DNA of 64,000 nucleotides from an uncultured Selenomonadales bacterium. Lineage in GTDB: Bacteria > Bacillota > Negativicutes > Acidaminococcales > Acidaminococcaceae. The notes under the pieces are model-generated. The model did not search any database, was not told the origin of the DNA, and saw only the letters and a program-made list of their open reading frames with translations. How positions within the stretch are numbered: position 1 is the first letter of the stretch; every line of letters begins with the position of its first letter. The translations under genes were made by a program, and so were the position numbers. Positions 9,226 through 18,900 of this stretch are shown in pieces. The stretch covers positions 124,001 through 188,000 of the forward strand of contig OMWZ01000001.1 in assembly GCA_900314855.1 (NCBI GenBank), in the 5' to 3' direction.

Positions 9226-10175
9226 GCCAGGGCCGCCTCGACAACGTTCAATACGATTTTCTTGGCTTCCGCCAGCGGGGCATGGATACTGCAGCCTGCG
9301 GCTTTCTGGTGGCCGCCGCCCTGGAAGCCCAGGGCTATTTTTGCCACATCCGCCGTCTGGGAGCGGAAACTGACGCGGGTCAGGCCCGCTTCGACTTCCT
9401 TAAAGAGGAGGGCCACTTCCACGCCTTTGATATAACGCGGGTAGGACACAAAGGAGTCGGTGTTCACATTGTGGTCGTACAGGGACAGGGGAATCTCCAC
9501 GTAGGCGATGCGTCCGTCCTTGCGGAAAGTCAGGGTTTCCAGGACTTTGCCGAGCAGCTCGATTTGGGGCCGGTCCTTGACTTCCATGCTGTCGGAAATA
9601 TAGCCGGGATCCACGCCGTAGGCCAGCAAATCCGCCGCAGTGCGCAGCGTGTGGGCCGTCGTGTTGGAATATTTGAACGATCCCGTGTCGGCGTACAATC
9701 CCTCGTAGATACACGTGGCTGTCTCTTTATCCAGGGAGACCCCGAGGGCGCGTACCAGGTCAAACGTGATTTCCGCCGTCGCTGCCGCCTTGTCGTCCAA
9801 ATACAAGGCATCGGCGAAGCGCGTGTTGGTCTTGTGGTGGTCGATGTTCAGCACCGTACCGGTCCGGACGACCTGCAGGGCGTTCCCTACCCGGTCGGCC
9901 GAACTGGCATCCATAACGACGAGCAGATCCGCCGGGACCTGTTCGTCCGCGGCAAACCGCCGGTAGGCGTCGATACCCGGCAAAAACCGGAAAACGTCGG
10001 GAATGTCGTCGTCCACGTTCAGGATGACTTCCTTCCCTAAAGACTGCAAGGCACGGCCCAAGGCCAGGGTACTGCCAAGAGTGTCCCCGTCGGGGCTGAT
10101 GTGGCTCACGAGGACCAGTTTTCGCGCCCCCTTCAAGAGAGCGGCTGTTTCTTCCATAGTAAGGATCTTACACAT
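9222..10175 (-). CDS. nrnA: DHH/DHHA1 phosphoesterase, NrnA-like (nanoRNase / pAp phosphatase)
   Basis: Degrades 2-5 nt RNA fragments and probably 3'-phosphoadenosine phosphate. The DHH domain shows SHISPDGDTLGS (about residues 24-35), the MDASSADR stretch and NIDHHKTN; the C-terminal DHHA1 domain ends with GFQGGGHQKAAG. ATG 10175 (MCKILTMEETA) is chosen because homology begins there; an upstream ATG at 10247 would overlap rbfA in an ATGA and add a 24-residue proline-rich tail, so it cannot be excluded. The rbfA-nrnA-truB order is classical. Confidence 0.92.
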   Translation of the reverse strand: MCKILTMEETAALLKGARKLVLVSHISPDGDTLGSTLALGRALQSLGKEVILNVDDDIPDVFRFLPGIDAYRRFAADEQVPADLLVVMDASSADRVGNALQVVRTGTVLNIDHHKTNTRFADALYLDDKAAATAEITFDLVRALGVSLDKETATCIYEGLYADTGSFKYSNTTAHTLRTAADLLAYGVDPGYISDSMEVKDRPQIELLGKVLETLTFRKDGRIAYVEIPLSLYDHNVNTDSFVSYPRYIKGVEVALLFKEVEAGLTRVSFRSQTADVAKIALGFQGGGHQKAAGCSIHAPLAEAKKIVLNVVEAALA

Positions 10176-10243
10176 AGTCCTGTCCTTCGTATGACTGATT
10201 CCCAATCGTCCTGTCGCTAGGACGGGCGGGTCCGGAGGCGGGG

Positions 10244-10597
10244 TCATTTCTGCTCCGTTTCCTTAATCTGGCGCAGGAGGCTGTCGATATGGGCTCCGTA
10301 TTCCAAGGAGGTATCCTTTTCCAGCAGGATCTCCGGCGCAAAACGCAGGCGGATCCGTTTGGCGATTTCCGTCCGCAGGAATCCTTTGGCCCGATTCAGG
10401 GCATTCCAGGCCTCCTGCTGCTTTTCTGCGGAACCGTAGAGACTGACAAAAACCTTCGCCTGGCTCATATCGTCCGTCAGTTCCACGCCGGTCACCGTGA
10501 CAGCCTGGATACGCGGATCCTTGATATCCCGCAGGAGCATATTGGAAATCTCATGTTGGATCTGTTCCTGTACTTTTTCAACTCTTACTCTTGCCAT
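10244..10597 (-). CDS. rbfA: Ribosome-binding factor A
   Basis: Cold-adaptive factor for 30S maturation. The 117-residue KH-like protein has the family pattern RVEKVQEQIQHEISNMLLRD at the N-terminus and DDMSQAKVFVSLYG in the middle. It starts at ATG 10597, 27 bases after infB, within the nusA-infB operon. Confidence 0.96.
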   Translation of the reverse strand: MARVRVEKVQEQIQHEISNMLLRDIKDPRIQAVTVTGVELTDDMSQAKVFVSLYGSAEKQQEAWNALNRAKGFLRTEIAKRIRLRFAPEILLEKDTSLEYGAHIDSLLRQIKETEQK

Positions 10598-10624
10598 ATT
10601 GTATTCCTTTGGGAAGGAAGGCGC

Positions 10625-13621
10625 TTATTTCGGCGCCACTTCCTTCATGACATAAACTTCCAGCTGGTCCCCGACTTTCACGTCGTGGAACTTGGTCAAG
10701 GTCAGGCCGCATTCATACCCGGCCTGGACTTCCTTGACGTCGTCTTTGAACCGGCGCAGGGATTCCACTTCGTCCTCGGCAATCACGATGTCGTCGCGGT
10801 AGACGCGGACTTTCGCATTGTTCGTGACTTTGCCTTCCGTGACATAGCAGCCGGCGATGAGCATCTTCGAGATGGTAATAACCTGGCGGATTTCCACGCG
10901 GCCAATGACATCCTCTTCGAATTTCGGGGCCAGCATGCCCTTGACGGCGGCTTCCACATCGTTGATCGCGTCGTAAATGATGCGGTACATGCGGATGTCG
11001 ACCTGTTCCTGTTCCGCCACTTTCCGGGCGTTGGCGTCCGGCCGGACGTTGAAGCCGATAATCAGGGCATTGGCGGCCGAAGCCAGCATGACGTCCGATT
11101 CGTTGATGGCGCCGACACCGGAGTGGACGATTACCGTCTTGACCTCGTCGTTCTGGATTTTCAGCAGGGAAGCACACAAAGCTTCCACGGACCCCTGGAC
11201 ATCGGCTTTGACGACGATGTTCAGGTCTTTCAGCTCGCCTTCTTTGATGCGGCTGAAAATATCGTCCAAGGAGACCTTGGCCGCTTTTTGCTGTTCCGCT
11301 TTGGCTTTGGCGACCCGTTTTTCCGCCACGGCGCGGGCCAGTTTTTCCTCGGCCGCGTCCAGGATGTCACCAGCCTGGGGCACTTCGTTCAGGCCCAGGA
11401 CTTCGACCGGGACGGACGGACCGGCTTTGCGGACTTTTTCCCCGCGGTCATTGACAAGGGCACGGACACGGCCATGGGCCGTTCCCGCGAGGATATAATC
11501 GCCGATGGTCAGGGTGCCGCGCTGTACGAGAACCGTCGCCACGGGGCCGCGGCCTTTGTCCAGTTTGGCTTCGACGATGACGCCGTGGGCCGGCAGTTTG
11601 GGATTGGCTTTCAATTCCTTCACTTCGGCAACGAGCAGGATCATTTCCAGCAAGTCGTCGATGCCCTGGTGCGTATGGGCCGAAACAGGAACCATGATGG
11701 TGTCGCCGCCCCAGTCTTCCGGAATCAGTTCCAGTTCCGCCAGCTGTTGCTTGACGTGGTCCGGGTTGGCCGCCGGTTTATCGATTTTATTGATGGCCAC
11801 AATGATGGGCACTCCGGCCGCCTTGGAATGGTTGATGGCCTCTATGGTCTGCGGCATGACGCCGTCGTCGGCCGCGACGACGAGGACGGAAATATCCGTG
11901 CACTGGGCGCCGCGGGCCCGCATGGCCGTAAAAGCCTCATGGCCCGGCGTATCGAGGAAGGTGATTTTCTTTCCTTTGGAGTTGACTACATAGGCGCCGA
12001 TATGCTGCGTGATGCCGCCGGCTTCGCGGGCCGTGACGTGGGTCTTGCGGATGGCGTCCAAAAGGGATGTCTTGCCGTGGTCGACATGGCCCATGACCGT
12101 GACGACAGGCGGACGGGTTACCTGAAGCTTTGGATCGTCTTCCACTTCAGGAATTTCCGTCGGATCTTTTTCCGGCGGCAGCGGTTTGACTTCCACATTG
12201 AATTCCTGTCCAACAAGGGTAGCCGTATCGAAATCGATGTCCTGATTGATTGTCACCATTTCGCCCAGCAGGAAGAGGGACTTGATGACCTCCGCCACTT
12301 CGCGCTTGATCAGTTTGGCGAAATCCTGGACGTTGATGGATTCTCCCATTTCCACGCTGGTCGGACGGGCGACCTGGGCCGCCTGCTGCGGCCGGATGTC
12401 TTTCTTCATGCCCTTGGTATGCTTGCTCGTGTGCATATGGTCTGCACTACGCATGGGACGGCTGTCCCGGGACGCGTAGGATCCCTTTAGCTGCTTTTCG
12501 TGTTTCTTGTTGTACCGTTCCCGGCTTTCCTTGCCACGCGGGATTTCCTCTGTCGGCGTGGCCGGTTTGCGGTTCTGCGGGAAGCGGCTGCGGTTGCCGT
12601 TGTTGTCACGGTCCTTGCTGAAACCGCCGCCCTGGCCGTTGCGGTTGCTGTTGAAGCCGCCGCCCTGGCTATTACGGCTGTTATTGAAGCCTCCTTGACG
12701 GTTGTCGCGGTTATCATTGCGATTGCCGCCGAAATTGCCGCCCTGGCCGCTGCGATTGCTGCTGTAACCGCCGCCCTGGCTGTTGCGGTTGCTGTTGAAG
12801 CCGCCGCCCTGGCTATTGCGGCTGTTGTTGAAGCCGCCTTGACGGTTGTCCCGGTTGTCATTGCGATTGCCGCCCTGGCTGCTGCGATTACCGCTGTAAC
12901 CGCAGCGGTTGTTGTCCCCGCGGCGGTCCCGGGAATCGTTGTTGGTGTTGTTCTGGCGGCCGTTGTCTTTGTTGAAGTTCCGATACCGGTTGCGGCCGTC
13001 GTTCTGCTGCGGCCGGCTGGACGTGTTGGTGGTGGTCGTGTTGCTCACTGTGTTTTCCGTGCTGCCGGCTGCCGCTGCAGGCGTGGGGGCCGCAGGTTGG
13101 GGCGCTGCCGGTTTTTCTTTCTTCTTGAAGTTTGCGTAGCGGTTCCGGTCATTCGGAAAATTCCGCTGGTCATCCGACTGGTGGCGGCGTCCGTTCGTCT
13201 GGGAACGACTGCCTTCCGGTTCCGCTTTCACCGTCATGATGACCGGTTTGACAATCATGGACGGATGGTCCGACAATTTCGGACGGGCCGGAGCTTTGGG
13301 AGCCGCTTTGGGAGCGTCTTCGGGTTGGGTTTTCGGCGCTTCCTTCACGGGCGTGGCCTTGACGGCAGCCGCCGGAGTTTCCTTGGCGGGCGCGGCTTTC
13401 TTCGGCGGCGCCGCCTTGACAGGGGACACGGCCGCTGTCGGCTTCGGTGCAGCGGTTTTGGCGGCACCGCCCTGGTAGCGGCTCTTGATGATGGACATGT
13501 CCTTGTCATCGACGCCGTTTAAATTGCTTTTATTGATATTGTGCTTTGCAAGCAGCTCCAGGATTTCCTGTGTGGGCACACCCAGTTCCCGGGCCACTTC
13601 AAAAATACGTTTCTTCGCCAT
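10625..13621 (-). CDS. infB: Translation initiation factor IF-2, with long Gly/Asn/Arg-rich N-terminus
   Basis: Places fMet-tRNA on the 30S subunit. At 998 residues it has the IF-2N motif at the start ([20 protein letters not shown]), an alanine/proline/lysine linker, a low-complexity Gly-Asn-Arg-Ser-Gln region (about residues 200-370), a second IF-2N domain, then the GTPase domain with GHVDHGKTS near 507-515 and NKID, and domains II-IV. The low-complexity part contains an internal duplication (see the repeat entry). It starts at ATG 13621 after GGAGGT. Confidence 0.98.
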   Translation of the reverse strand: MAKKRIFEVARELGVPTQEILELLAKHNINKSNLNGVDDKDMSIIKSRYQGGAAKTAAPKPTAAVSPVKAAPPKKAAPAKETPAAAVKATPVKEAPKTQPEDAPKAAPKAPARPKLSDHPSMIVKPVIMTVKAEPEGSRSQTNGRRHQSDDQRNFPNDRNRYANFKKKEKPAAPQPAAPTPAAAAGSTENTVSNTTTTNTSSRPQQNDGRNRYRNFNKDNGRQNNTNNDSRDRRGDNNRCGYSGNRSSQGGNRNDNRDNRQGGFNNSRNSQGGGFNSNRNSQGGGYSSNRSGQGGNFGGNRNDNRDNRQGGFNNSRNSQGGGFNSNRNGQGGGFSKDRDNNGNRSRFPQNRKPATPTEEIPRGKESRERYNKKHEKQLKGSYASRDSRPMRSADHMHTSKHTKGMKKDIRPQQAAQVARPTSVEMGESINVQDFAKLIKREVAEVIKSLFLLGEMVTINQDIDFDTATLVGQEFNVEVKPLPPEKDPTEIPEVEDDPKLQVTRPPVVTVMGHVDHGKTSLLDAIRKTHVTAREAGGITQHIGAYVVNSKGKKITFLDTPGHEAFTAMRARGAQCTDISVLVVAADDGVMPQTIEAINHSKAAGVPIIVAINKIDKPAANPDHVKQQLAELELIPEDWGGDTIMVPVSAHTHQGIDDLLEMILLVAEVKELKANPKLPAHGVIVEAKLDKGRGPVATVLVQRGTLTIGDYILAGTAHGRVRALVNDRGEKVRKAGPSVPVEVLGLNEVPQAGDILDAAEEKLARAVAEKRVAKAKAEQQKAAKVSLDDIFSRIKEGELKDLNIVVKADVQGSVEALCASLLKIQNDEVKTVIVHSGVGAINESDVMLASAANALIIGFNVRPDANARKVAEQEQVDIRMYRIIYDAINDVEAAVKGMLAPKFEEDVIGRVEIRQVITISKMLIAGCYVTEGKVTNNAKVRVYRDDIVIAEDEVESLRRFKDDVKEVQAGYECGLTLTKFHDVKVGDQLEVYVMKEVAPK
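12644..12874. repeat. 87-bp in-frame direct duplication inside infB
   Basis: Two near-identical 87-bp copies, 12644-12730 and 12788-12874, start 144 bp apart. In protein they encode the [21 protein letters not shown]-type unit (29 residues) twice with a 48-residue period. The copies differ by a few, mostly synonymous, bases. The multiple-of-three period keeps the frame open, so this is protein repeat expansion and not a mobile element. Confidence 0.85.
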
Positions 13622-13634
13622 TCAGCACCTCCGC

Positions 13635-13946
13635 TTACTCATTTATAGACAGTTTCTTTTTTAACAAGGCAGCAAGTCCGTTATCCGTCACCGCGGCAGC
13701 CGCGCGGGGCGCCTTTCCGAGGCTGGCGCCCAGGTCTGCCCGCGTAAACGCGCGGATAATGGGAATGTTCGCTCTTTCTGCCAGATGGACCAGTTCTTTC
13801 TCCGTATTGGCGGCCGTGTCTGTCGCAACGAGGAGCAGCACCGCTTCCCGTTTTTCCAGGGCCGTCCGCACGGCGGCATCCCCGGAAGCAATCCGTCCGG
13901 CCTTCTGGGCCAGGCCCAGGACTCCGGCCGCTTCCTTTTCAGCCAT
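13635..13946 (-). CDS. ylxQ: YlxQ-like L7Ae-family RNA-binding protein
   Basis: A 103-residue L7Ae/L30e-fold protein encoded between ylxR and infB, as in Bacillus. The conserved pattern [16 protein letters not shown] near the N-terminus and [16 protein letters not shown] are the kink-turn RNA-binding core. The exact RNA target is not settled. It overlaps rnpM by 8 bases and ends 14 bases before infB. Confidence 0.9.
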   Translation of the reverse strand: MAEKEAAGVLGLAQKAGRIASGDAAVRTALEKREAVLLLVATDTAANTEKELVHLAERANIPIIRAFTRADLGASLGKAPRAAAAVTDNGLAALLKKKLSINE

Positions 13947-14211
13947 TCTTCAGTTCCTCCAGCAGGGATCTGTAAACATCATCACTTATCTGTTTGTCAA
14001 AGGCTTTCTCCAGTCTATGACCTTTATAAGCTTTGGTGATGCACTCTTTGTCCGGGCACACATAGGCGCCCCGCCCCGCTTTCTTTCCCGTTTTGTCCAA
14101 CTCGATGGCGCCTTCGGGGGTGCGGACGATGCGAATCAGTTCCTTCTTGGGCTTCATCGCCTCGCAGCCGATACACTTGCGCAGGGGAATTTTCTTTACC
14201 TTTGTCGTCAC
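13939..14211 (-). CDS. rnpM: YlxR / RnpM, RNase P-associated RNA-binding protein
   Basis: A 90-residue DUF448 protein with the family motifs RKCIGC near residues 12-17, [11 protein letters not shown], and [12 protein letters not shown]. In Bacillus subtilis the homologue binds RNase P RNA and modulates its activity, which is notable because the rnpB gene in this window is strongly reduced. The start is GTG 14211, overlapping the nusA stop as GTGA, with GGTGAG upstream. Confidence 0.9.
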   Translation of the reverse strand: MTTKVKKIPLRKCIGCEAMKPKKELIRIVRTPEGAIELDKTGKKAGRGAYVCPDKECITKAYKGHRLEKAFDKQISDDVYRSLLEELKNG

Positions 14212-15287
14212 TGTTTCTCACCATCCTCCTTGGCAGGGGCTTCCGCAGCGGCTGCGGCCGCCTGGGATTCACTCTTGATATCGATTTTCCAGCCTGTCAG
14301 TTTGGCTGCCAGGCGGGCGTTCTGTCCTTCCTTGCCGATGGCCAGGGACAGCTGGAAATCGGGGACGACGATACGGCAGACCTTTTCGGCTTCGTCCGCT
14401 TCGGCCCGGACAACCTGCGCCGGGGACAAAGCGTTCGATACATAGGTGGCCGGATTCTCATTGTATTTGACAATGTCGACTTTTTCCCCGCGCAGTTCGT
14501 CTACCACGTGTTGGACACGCATGCCCTTGTGGCCTACGCAGGCGCCGACAGCATCGACTTTGGAATCTTTGGAGAAGACCGCGATCTTGGACCGCATGCC
14601 CGCTTCCCGGGAAACCGACTTGATTTCCACGACACCGTCGTGGATTTCCGGCACTTCCAGTTCGAAGAGCCGTTTCAGCAGCCCCGGATGGGTACGGGAC
14701 AACATGATCTGTGGTCCCTTGCCGGTCTTCTTGACTTCAACGATATAGAACTTCATGCGGTCGTGGCCCAGATAACGTTCCCCGGGAATCTGCTCGTTCG
14801 CGGCGAGGATGCCGATGGTGGAGCCCAGTTCCACGAAGACCGTCCCCCGTTCCACACGCTGTACAATCCCGGTTACGATGTCGTCTTCCCGGCCGACGAA
14901 CTTGTCGTAGACCAGATTGCGTTCCGCCTCGCGGATGCGCTGCGTGATGATTTGTTTCGCGTTCATGACGGCGACGCGGCTGAAGTCCTTCGGGAAGACT
15001 TCCTGTTCCACAATATCCCCGAGGACATAGTCGGGATTCAGGAGTTGGGCCTGGTCCAGGGAAATCTCGTCATGGGGCCGGACAACCTGGTCGACCACAC
15101 GGCGCTGTTCATACACATGGAACTCACCCGTCCCTTTGTTCAGGACGACACGCACCGTTTGGGAGCTATCGTAATTTTTCTTGTAGGCACTGACCACTGC
15201 CTCTTCTACGGCCTGAAACAAGATCTCGGGATTGATTCCTTTCTCTTTCCCCAACAGTTCAATGGCCTGCACAAACTCGGAATTCAC
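14208..15287 (-). CDS. nusA: Transcription termination/antitermination factor NusA
   Basis: RNA polymerase-binding elongation factor. The 359 residues cover the N-terminal domain, S1 domain (about 135-200, [21 protein letters not shown]), and KH domains (about 205-345, with [13 protein letters not shown] and [22 protein letters not shown]). It is the short Gram-positive form without C-terminal acidic repeats and ends in an alanine/glutamate tail. The start is GTG 15287 after AAGGAGGA. Confidence 0.97.
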   Translation of the reverse strand: MNSEFVQAIELLGKEKGINPEILFQAVEEAVVSAYKKNYDSSQTVRVVLNKGTGEFHVYEQRRVVDQVVRPHDEISLDQAQLLNPDYVLGDIVEQEVFPKDFSRVAVMNAKQIITQRIREAERNLVYDKFVGREDDIVTGIVQRVERGTVFVELGSTIGILAANEQIPGERYLGHDRMKFYIVEVKKTGKGPQIMLSRTHPGLLKRLFELEVPEIHDGVVEIKSVSREAGMRSKIAVFSKDSKVDAVGACVGHKGMRVQHVVDELRGEKVDIVKYNENPATYVSNALSPAQVVRAEADEAEKVCRIVVPDFQLSLAIGKEGQNARLAAKLTGWKIDIKSESQAAAAAAEAPAKEDGEKQ

Positions 15288-15302
15288 TTTAATACGTCCT
15301 CC

Positions 15303-15779
15303 TTAAAAATCAATATGGGGTTTTACAGTAGCAATCAGCTTCCGCTCTATGACAGACGCCTTGGCGTCCGTTCTACCTTTGACAATCTTGCGTACGGACA
15401 CGGTGTCCGCATCGTGGGCCACGAGGATGCCCGTGACCGCTTTCATCCCTTCCCAGGGTTCGTAAAAGGCCAGGTCGACCTTCTGTCCGTAGCGGGATGT
15501 AAAGTCTTTGTCCTTTTTCAAGGGCCGGTCGATGCCCGGCGACGAAACCTCCAGGTAATACTTTTCCTTGATGGGGTCTTCCTTGTCGAGGACCTCCGCC
15601 AGCTTCTCACTGACACGCTGGCAGTCGTCGATTTCGATGCCGCCTTCCTTGTCGATGTACACGCGCAGATACCAGTCTTTCTGCCGCACGTATTCCACGT
15701 CGACGAGGGAAAGTTCCGTGCCGTCCAGGATTGTTTCCACGACGGAGGCAATGTACCGTTCTACTTCTTCCCGTTTCAT
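15303..15779 (-). CDS. rimP: Ribosome maturation factor RimP
   Basis: Needed for 30S assembly. The 158-residue protein shows the RimP pattern ELSLVDVEYVRQKDWYLRVYID, then YYLEVSSPGIDRPLKKDKDF, and a C-terminal Sm-like domain. ATG 15779 (MKREEVERY) is selected because AAGGTG precedes it and the longer upstream frame reads through the leader and promoter. First gene of the nusA-infB operon. Confidence 0.96.
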   Translation of the reverse strand: MKREEVERYIASVVETILDGTELSLVDVEYVRQKDWYLRVYIDKEGGIEIDDCQRVSEKLAEVLDKEDPIKEKYYLEVSSPGIDRPLKKDKDFTSRYGQKVDLAFYEPWEGMKAVTGILVAHDADTVSVRKIVKGRTDAKASVIERKLIATVKPHIDF

Positions 15780-15823
15780 GTTGTCACCTTGTCTTTCTTC
15801 CCAAAACCACTCAAATATAACGA

Positions 15824-15848
15824 AAGAGCGGGTTTTGCACCCACTCTT
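15824..15848 (-). promoter_or_regulatory. Leader hairpin before rimP
   Basis: In the transcribed leader, a 10-bp stem (AAGAGTGGGT with ACCCGCTCTT, one G-U pair) closes a five-base loop and is followed by a T-rich stretch on the minus strand. It sits between the promoter and rimP and could be an attenuator for the nusA-infB operon; function is inferred. Confidence 0.45.
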
Positions 15849-15877
15849 CCTGATTGCTTCATAAATTTTCCAAGATG

Positions 15878-15906
15878 ATTGTATCATGTTTTCGTAACGT
15901 TTACAA
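15878..15906 (-). promoter_or_regulatory. Predicted sigma-A promoter of the rimP-nusA-infB operon
   Basis: TTGTAA (15906-15901), a 17-bp spacer and TACAAT (15883-15878) on the minus strand lie in the A+T-rich gap between polC and rimP. Spacing and location fit a strong operon promoter with a leader of roughly 90 nt. Confidence 0.7.
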
Positions 15907-15981
15907 CACTTTTTGCAGTAAAACGCGAAAAAACAGAGGAAAAAAGAGGAATTTCCTTCCTGAACGGCAGTCCTGTTCCTG

Positions 15982-18900
15982 TCAGAACAGGGAAATCTGG
16001 TTCGTTTCAGGCAGGCTGCCCAGGGCACCCAAGGCGTTCAGGGCATCGAGGGCGGATTGACCGACGTGGCCCAGATGCTGCTCTTCGTCGGACAATTCGG
16101 CGCCGTCCTGCGCTTTTCGGAGCGTTTCCGCCTCCACCTTGGCGCAGCGGGCGATCAGGTCTTCCATGGACAGGAAGTCCTGTCCTTCTTCCCGGGCCCG
16201 TTTGGCCGTCAGGGCCAACGTACGGCCGACACCGTCGCCAACGCCGGGCAGGGCCGATAGGGGAATGCGCACGCCCTTCTCCCCTTCTGGGAGAAAACGG
16301 TGTCCGTGGGACTTGTATAGGTCGATGGGAAGAAACTCAAAGCCTCGGGCCAGCATTTCCAGGATGAGCTGCAGATAGATGCAGTTTGTCTTGTCCACAG
16401 GCGAAGCCTGGAATCCCTGGGCTTCCACGTTCTTGAGATATTGCCGGATAAATTCCTCACCTTTGTAGATGAAGTTCGCGTCCACATCGGCGCGCTGGGA
16501 GAAATAGGCCGCGTAGTAGGCCGTCGGATAATGGACCTTGCAGTAGGCGATGCGATAGGCGTTCAGGACGTAAGCCACGGCATGCGCTTTCGGGAACAGG
16601 TACTCGACGGTTTCGCAGCTCTTCATGTACCAATCGGGTACGCCGGCCTTTTCCATGGCTTCGCGCATCTTCGGCTCCAGCCCTTTTTTGGCGGCCTTGC
16701 CCTTGCGCACATATTCCATGATTTTGAAAGCCATGGACGAATCGACGCCACGGGCAATCAGGCTTGTCATGACGTCATCCCGGGTGGAAATGGTCTGCTC
16801 TACCGGGCGGTGTTCCTTTTCAATCAGATCTTTGGCGTTGCCAAGCCAGACGTTGGTGCCGTGGGAATACCCGGATACGCGGACAATATCGCTGAAAATT
16901 TTCGGCTTCATGGTGTAAATCATTTCCAGCGTGAAATTGGTGCCGCATTCAGGAATTCCCAAGGTGCCGACCTTGGTGCCGATTTGTTCCGGCGTGACGT
17001 GCAGGACGTCCGTTCCCTGGAAAAGGGCCATCGTATCCGGATCCCCGATGGGGATGGTCGTCGGGTCGATGCCCGTAAATTCCTGGAGACGCTTGATCAT
17101 GGTCGGATCCACGTGGCCCAAGATATCCAGCTTGACCAGGCGGTCGTTGATGGAATGGTAGTCGAAATGGGTGGTGATAATGTCGCTTTCCTTGTCGTCC
17201 GCCGGATGGTTCATGCCGGTAAAGTAATGGATGTCCATATCCCGGGGAATGACCATGATGCCTGCCGGATGCTGGCCCGTCCCGCGTTTGACCCCGTTCA
17301 GTCCTTCGGCGAATTTGCTGATGTAGGCCGGATGGGCCGGGATGTTGTGTTCTTCAAAATACTTGCGGGCGTAACTCATGGCCGTTTTCGGTGCCACCGT
17401 CGTAATGGTACCGGCACGGCACACATTGTCCCGGCCGAAGAGCTCTTCCGTGTACTTGTGGGCCGAATGCTGGTATTCGTCGGAGAAGTTCAGGTCGATA
17501 TCAGGCACCTTGTCGCCATGGAGTCCCATAAAGACGGCAAAAGGGATATTGTGCCCATCGCGGACCATTTCCGTACCGCATTCAGGACACATCTTGACGG
17601 GCATGTCGAAGCCCGAGGCATATTCGTTGTTCGTGAAAAACTCCGTATGACGGCACTGGGGACACCGGTAATGGGGTACCAGGGGATTGACTTCCGTGAT
17701 GTCCGTCATGCAGGCCACGAAGGACGAACCGACAGAACCCCGGGAGCCGACCAGGTATCCATCGTCGACAGAATGCTTGACCAACTTGTGGGCGATATCG
17801 TAGAGCACGGCGTACCCATGGTTGATAATGGCGTCCAATTCCAGTTTGAGCCGGTCTTCGACGATTTTCGGCAACGTGTCTCCGTACAGTCGATGGGCCT
17901 TGGCATAGCTCAGATCGTGGATTTCCTCTTCCGCGCCAGGCAGGGCCGGCGAATACAGCTGGTCGTCGTCAGGCACGGGTTTCATGGATTCGCACTGGTC
18001 CGCGATCCGGTTTGGATTCGTGACACAGATCTCATAGGCCGTGTCCTTGTCAAAATAGGAAAATTCCGCCAGCATCTCTTCCGTCGTCCGATAATAGAGG
18101 GGCGCCTGGAACTCCGCGTCGCGGTAGCCCTGACTGTATTGCAGGACCGTGCGGGTCATGGCGTCTTCCGGGCGCAGGAAATGGACGTCGCACGTGGCGC
18201 AGCAGGGAATGCCCAGACTTTTCGCCGTCTCGTAGACTTTTTTGTTCATCTCCATGAGCTGCTCACGCGTGAAGCGGCCCATGCGCTCCAGAAAGGCGTT
18301 GTTGCCCAAAGGCTGGACTTCCAGGTAATCGTAGAATGACGCGGTCTGCCGCAGCTGTTCTTCCGTCGCCTTTCCTTCGAAAAGGGATTCTACCGTACGA
18401 TAGACTTCGCCGGCTTCGCAGGCCGAGCCGAGAATCAGGCCCTCGCGATACTCCTGCAGGATTTCGCGGGGAATCATGGGACGCGTCCGGGCGCCGTTGC
18501 CATTGAGGTAGTTCAGGTGGGACAGGGAAATAAGCTGATAGAGATTCTGCAGGCCAATGCGGTTTTTGGCCAGGAGGATGATGTGATGGGACCGGATCTT
18601 GCCGGTATGGGGCAACCGTTCCTTTAAGATATCTCCTTCCTCGTCCGTAATCAAATACCCCTCACAGCCGAGGAGAAGCTTGATCTCGCCTTGGATATCC
18701 GCCAGGGCCTTCGTACAGAACGGAAATGCCTGGACGACGCCGTGGTCCGTAATGGCAAGGGCCTTGTGGCCAAAGCGGATGGCCGTTTCGAGTAGTTCCT
18801 TGATGTCCGCGATGGCGTCGAGCTTGCTCATTTTCGTATGGCAATGGAGTTCGACACGTTTCACCGGGGCCTTGTCCTCCCGGGGAGTGCCCGCTTCCGG

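Noticed and set aside
10289-12490. Long plus-strand open frame opposite infB (733 codons)
   Set aside because: It is the mirror of the IF-2 coding frame in GC-rich DNA, with a His/Phe/Asp-rich, repeat-free composition, no ribosome site and no family motif.
12600-12900. CRISPR-like or mobile repeat in infB
   Set aside because: Repeats are in frame, multiples of three, without spacers, and encode the known low-complexity region of IF-2.
15925-15965. Terminator after polC
   Set aside because: A T run is present on the minus strand but the possible stem has only four or five pairs, too weak to call.
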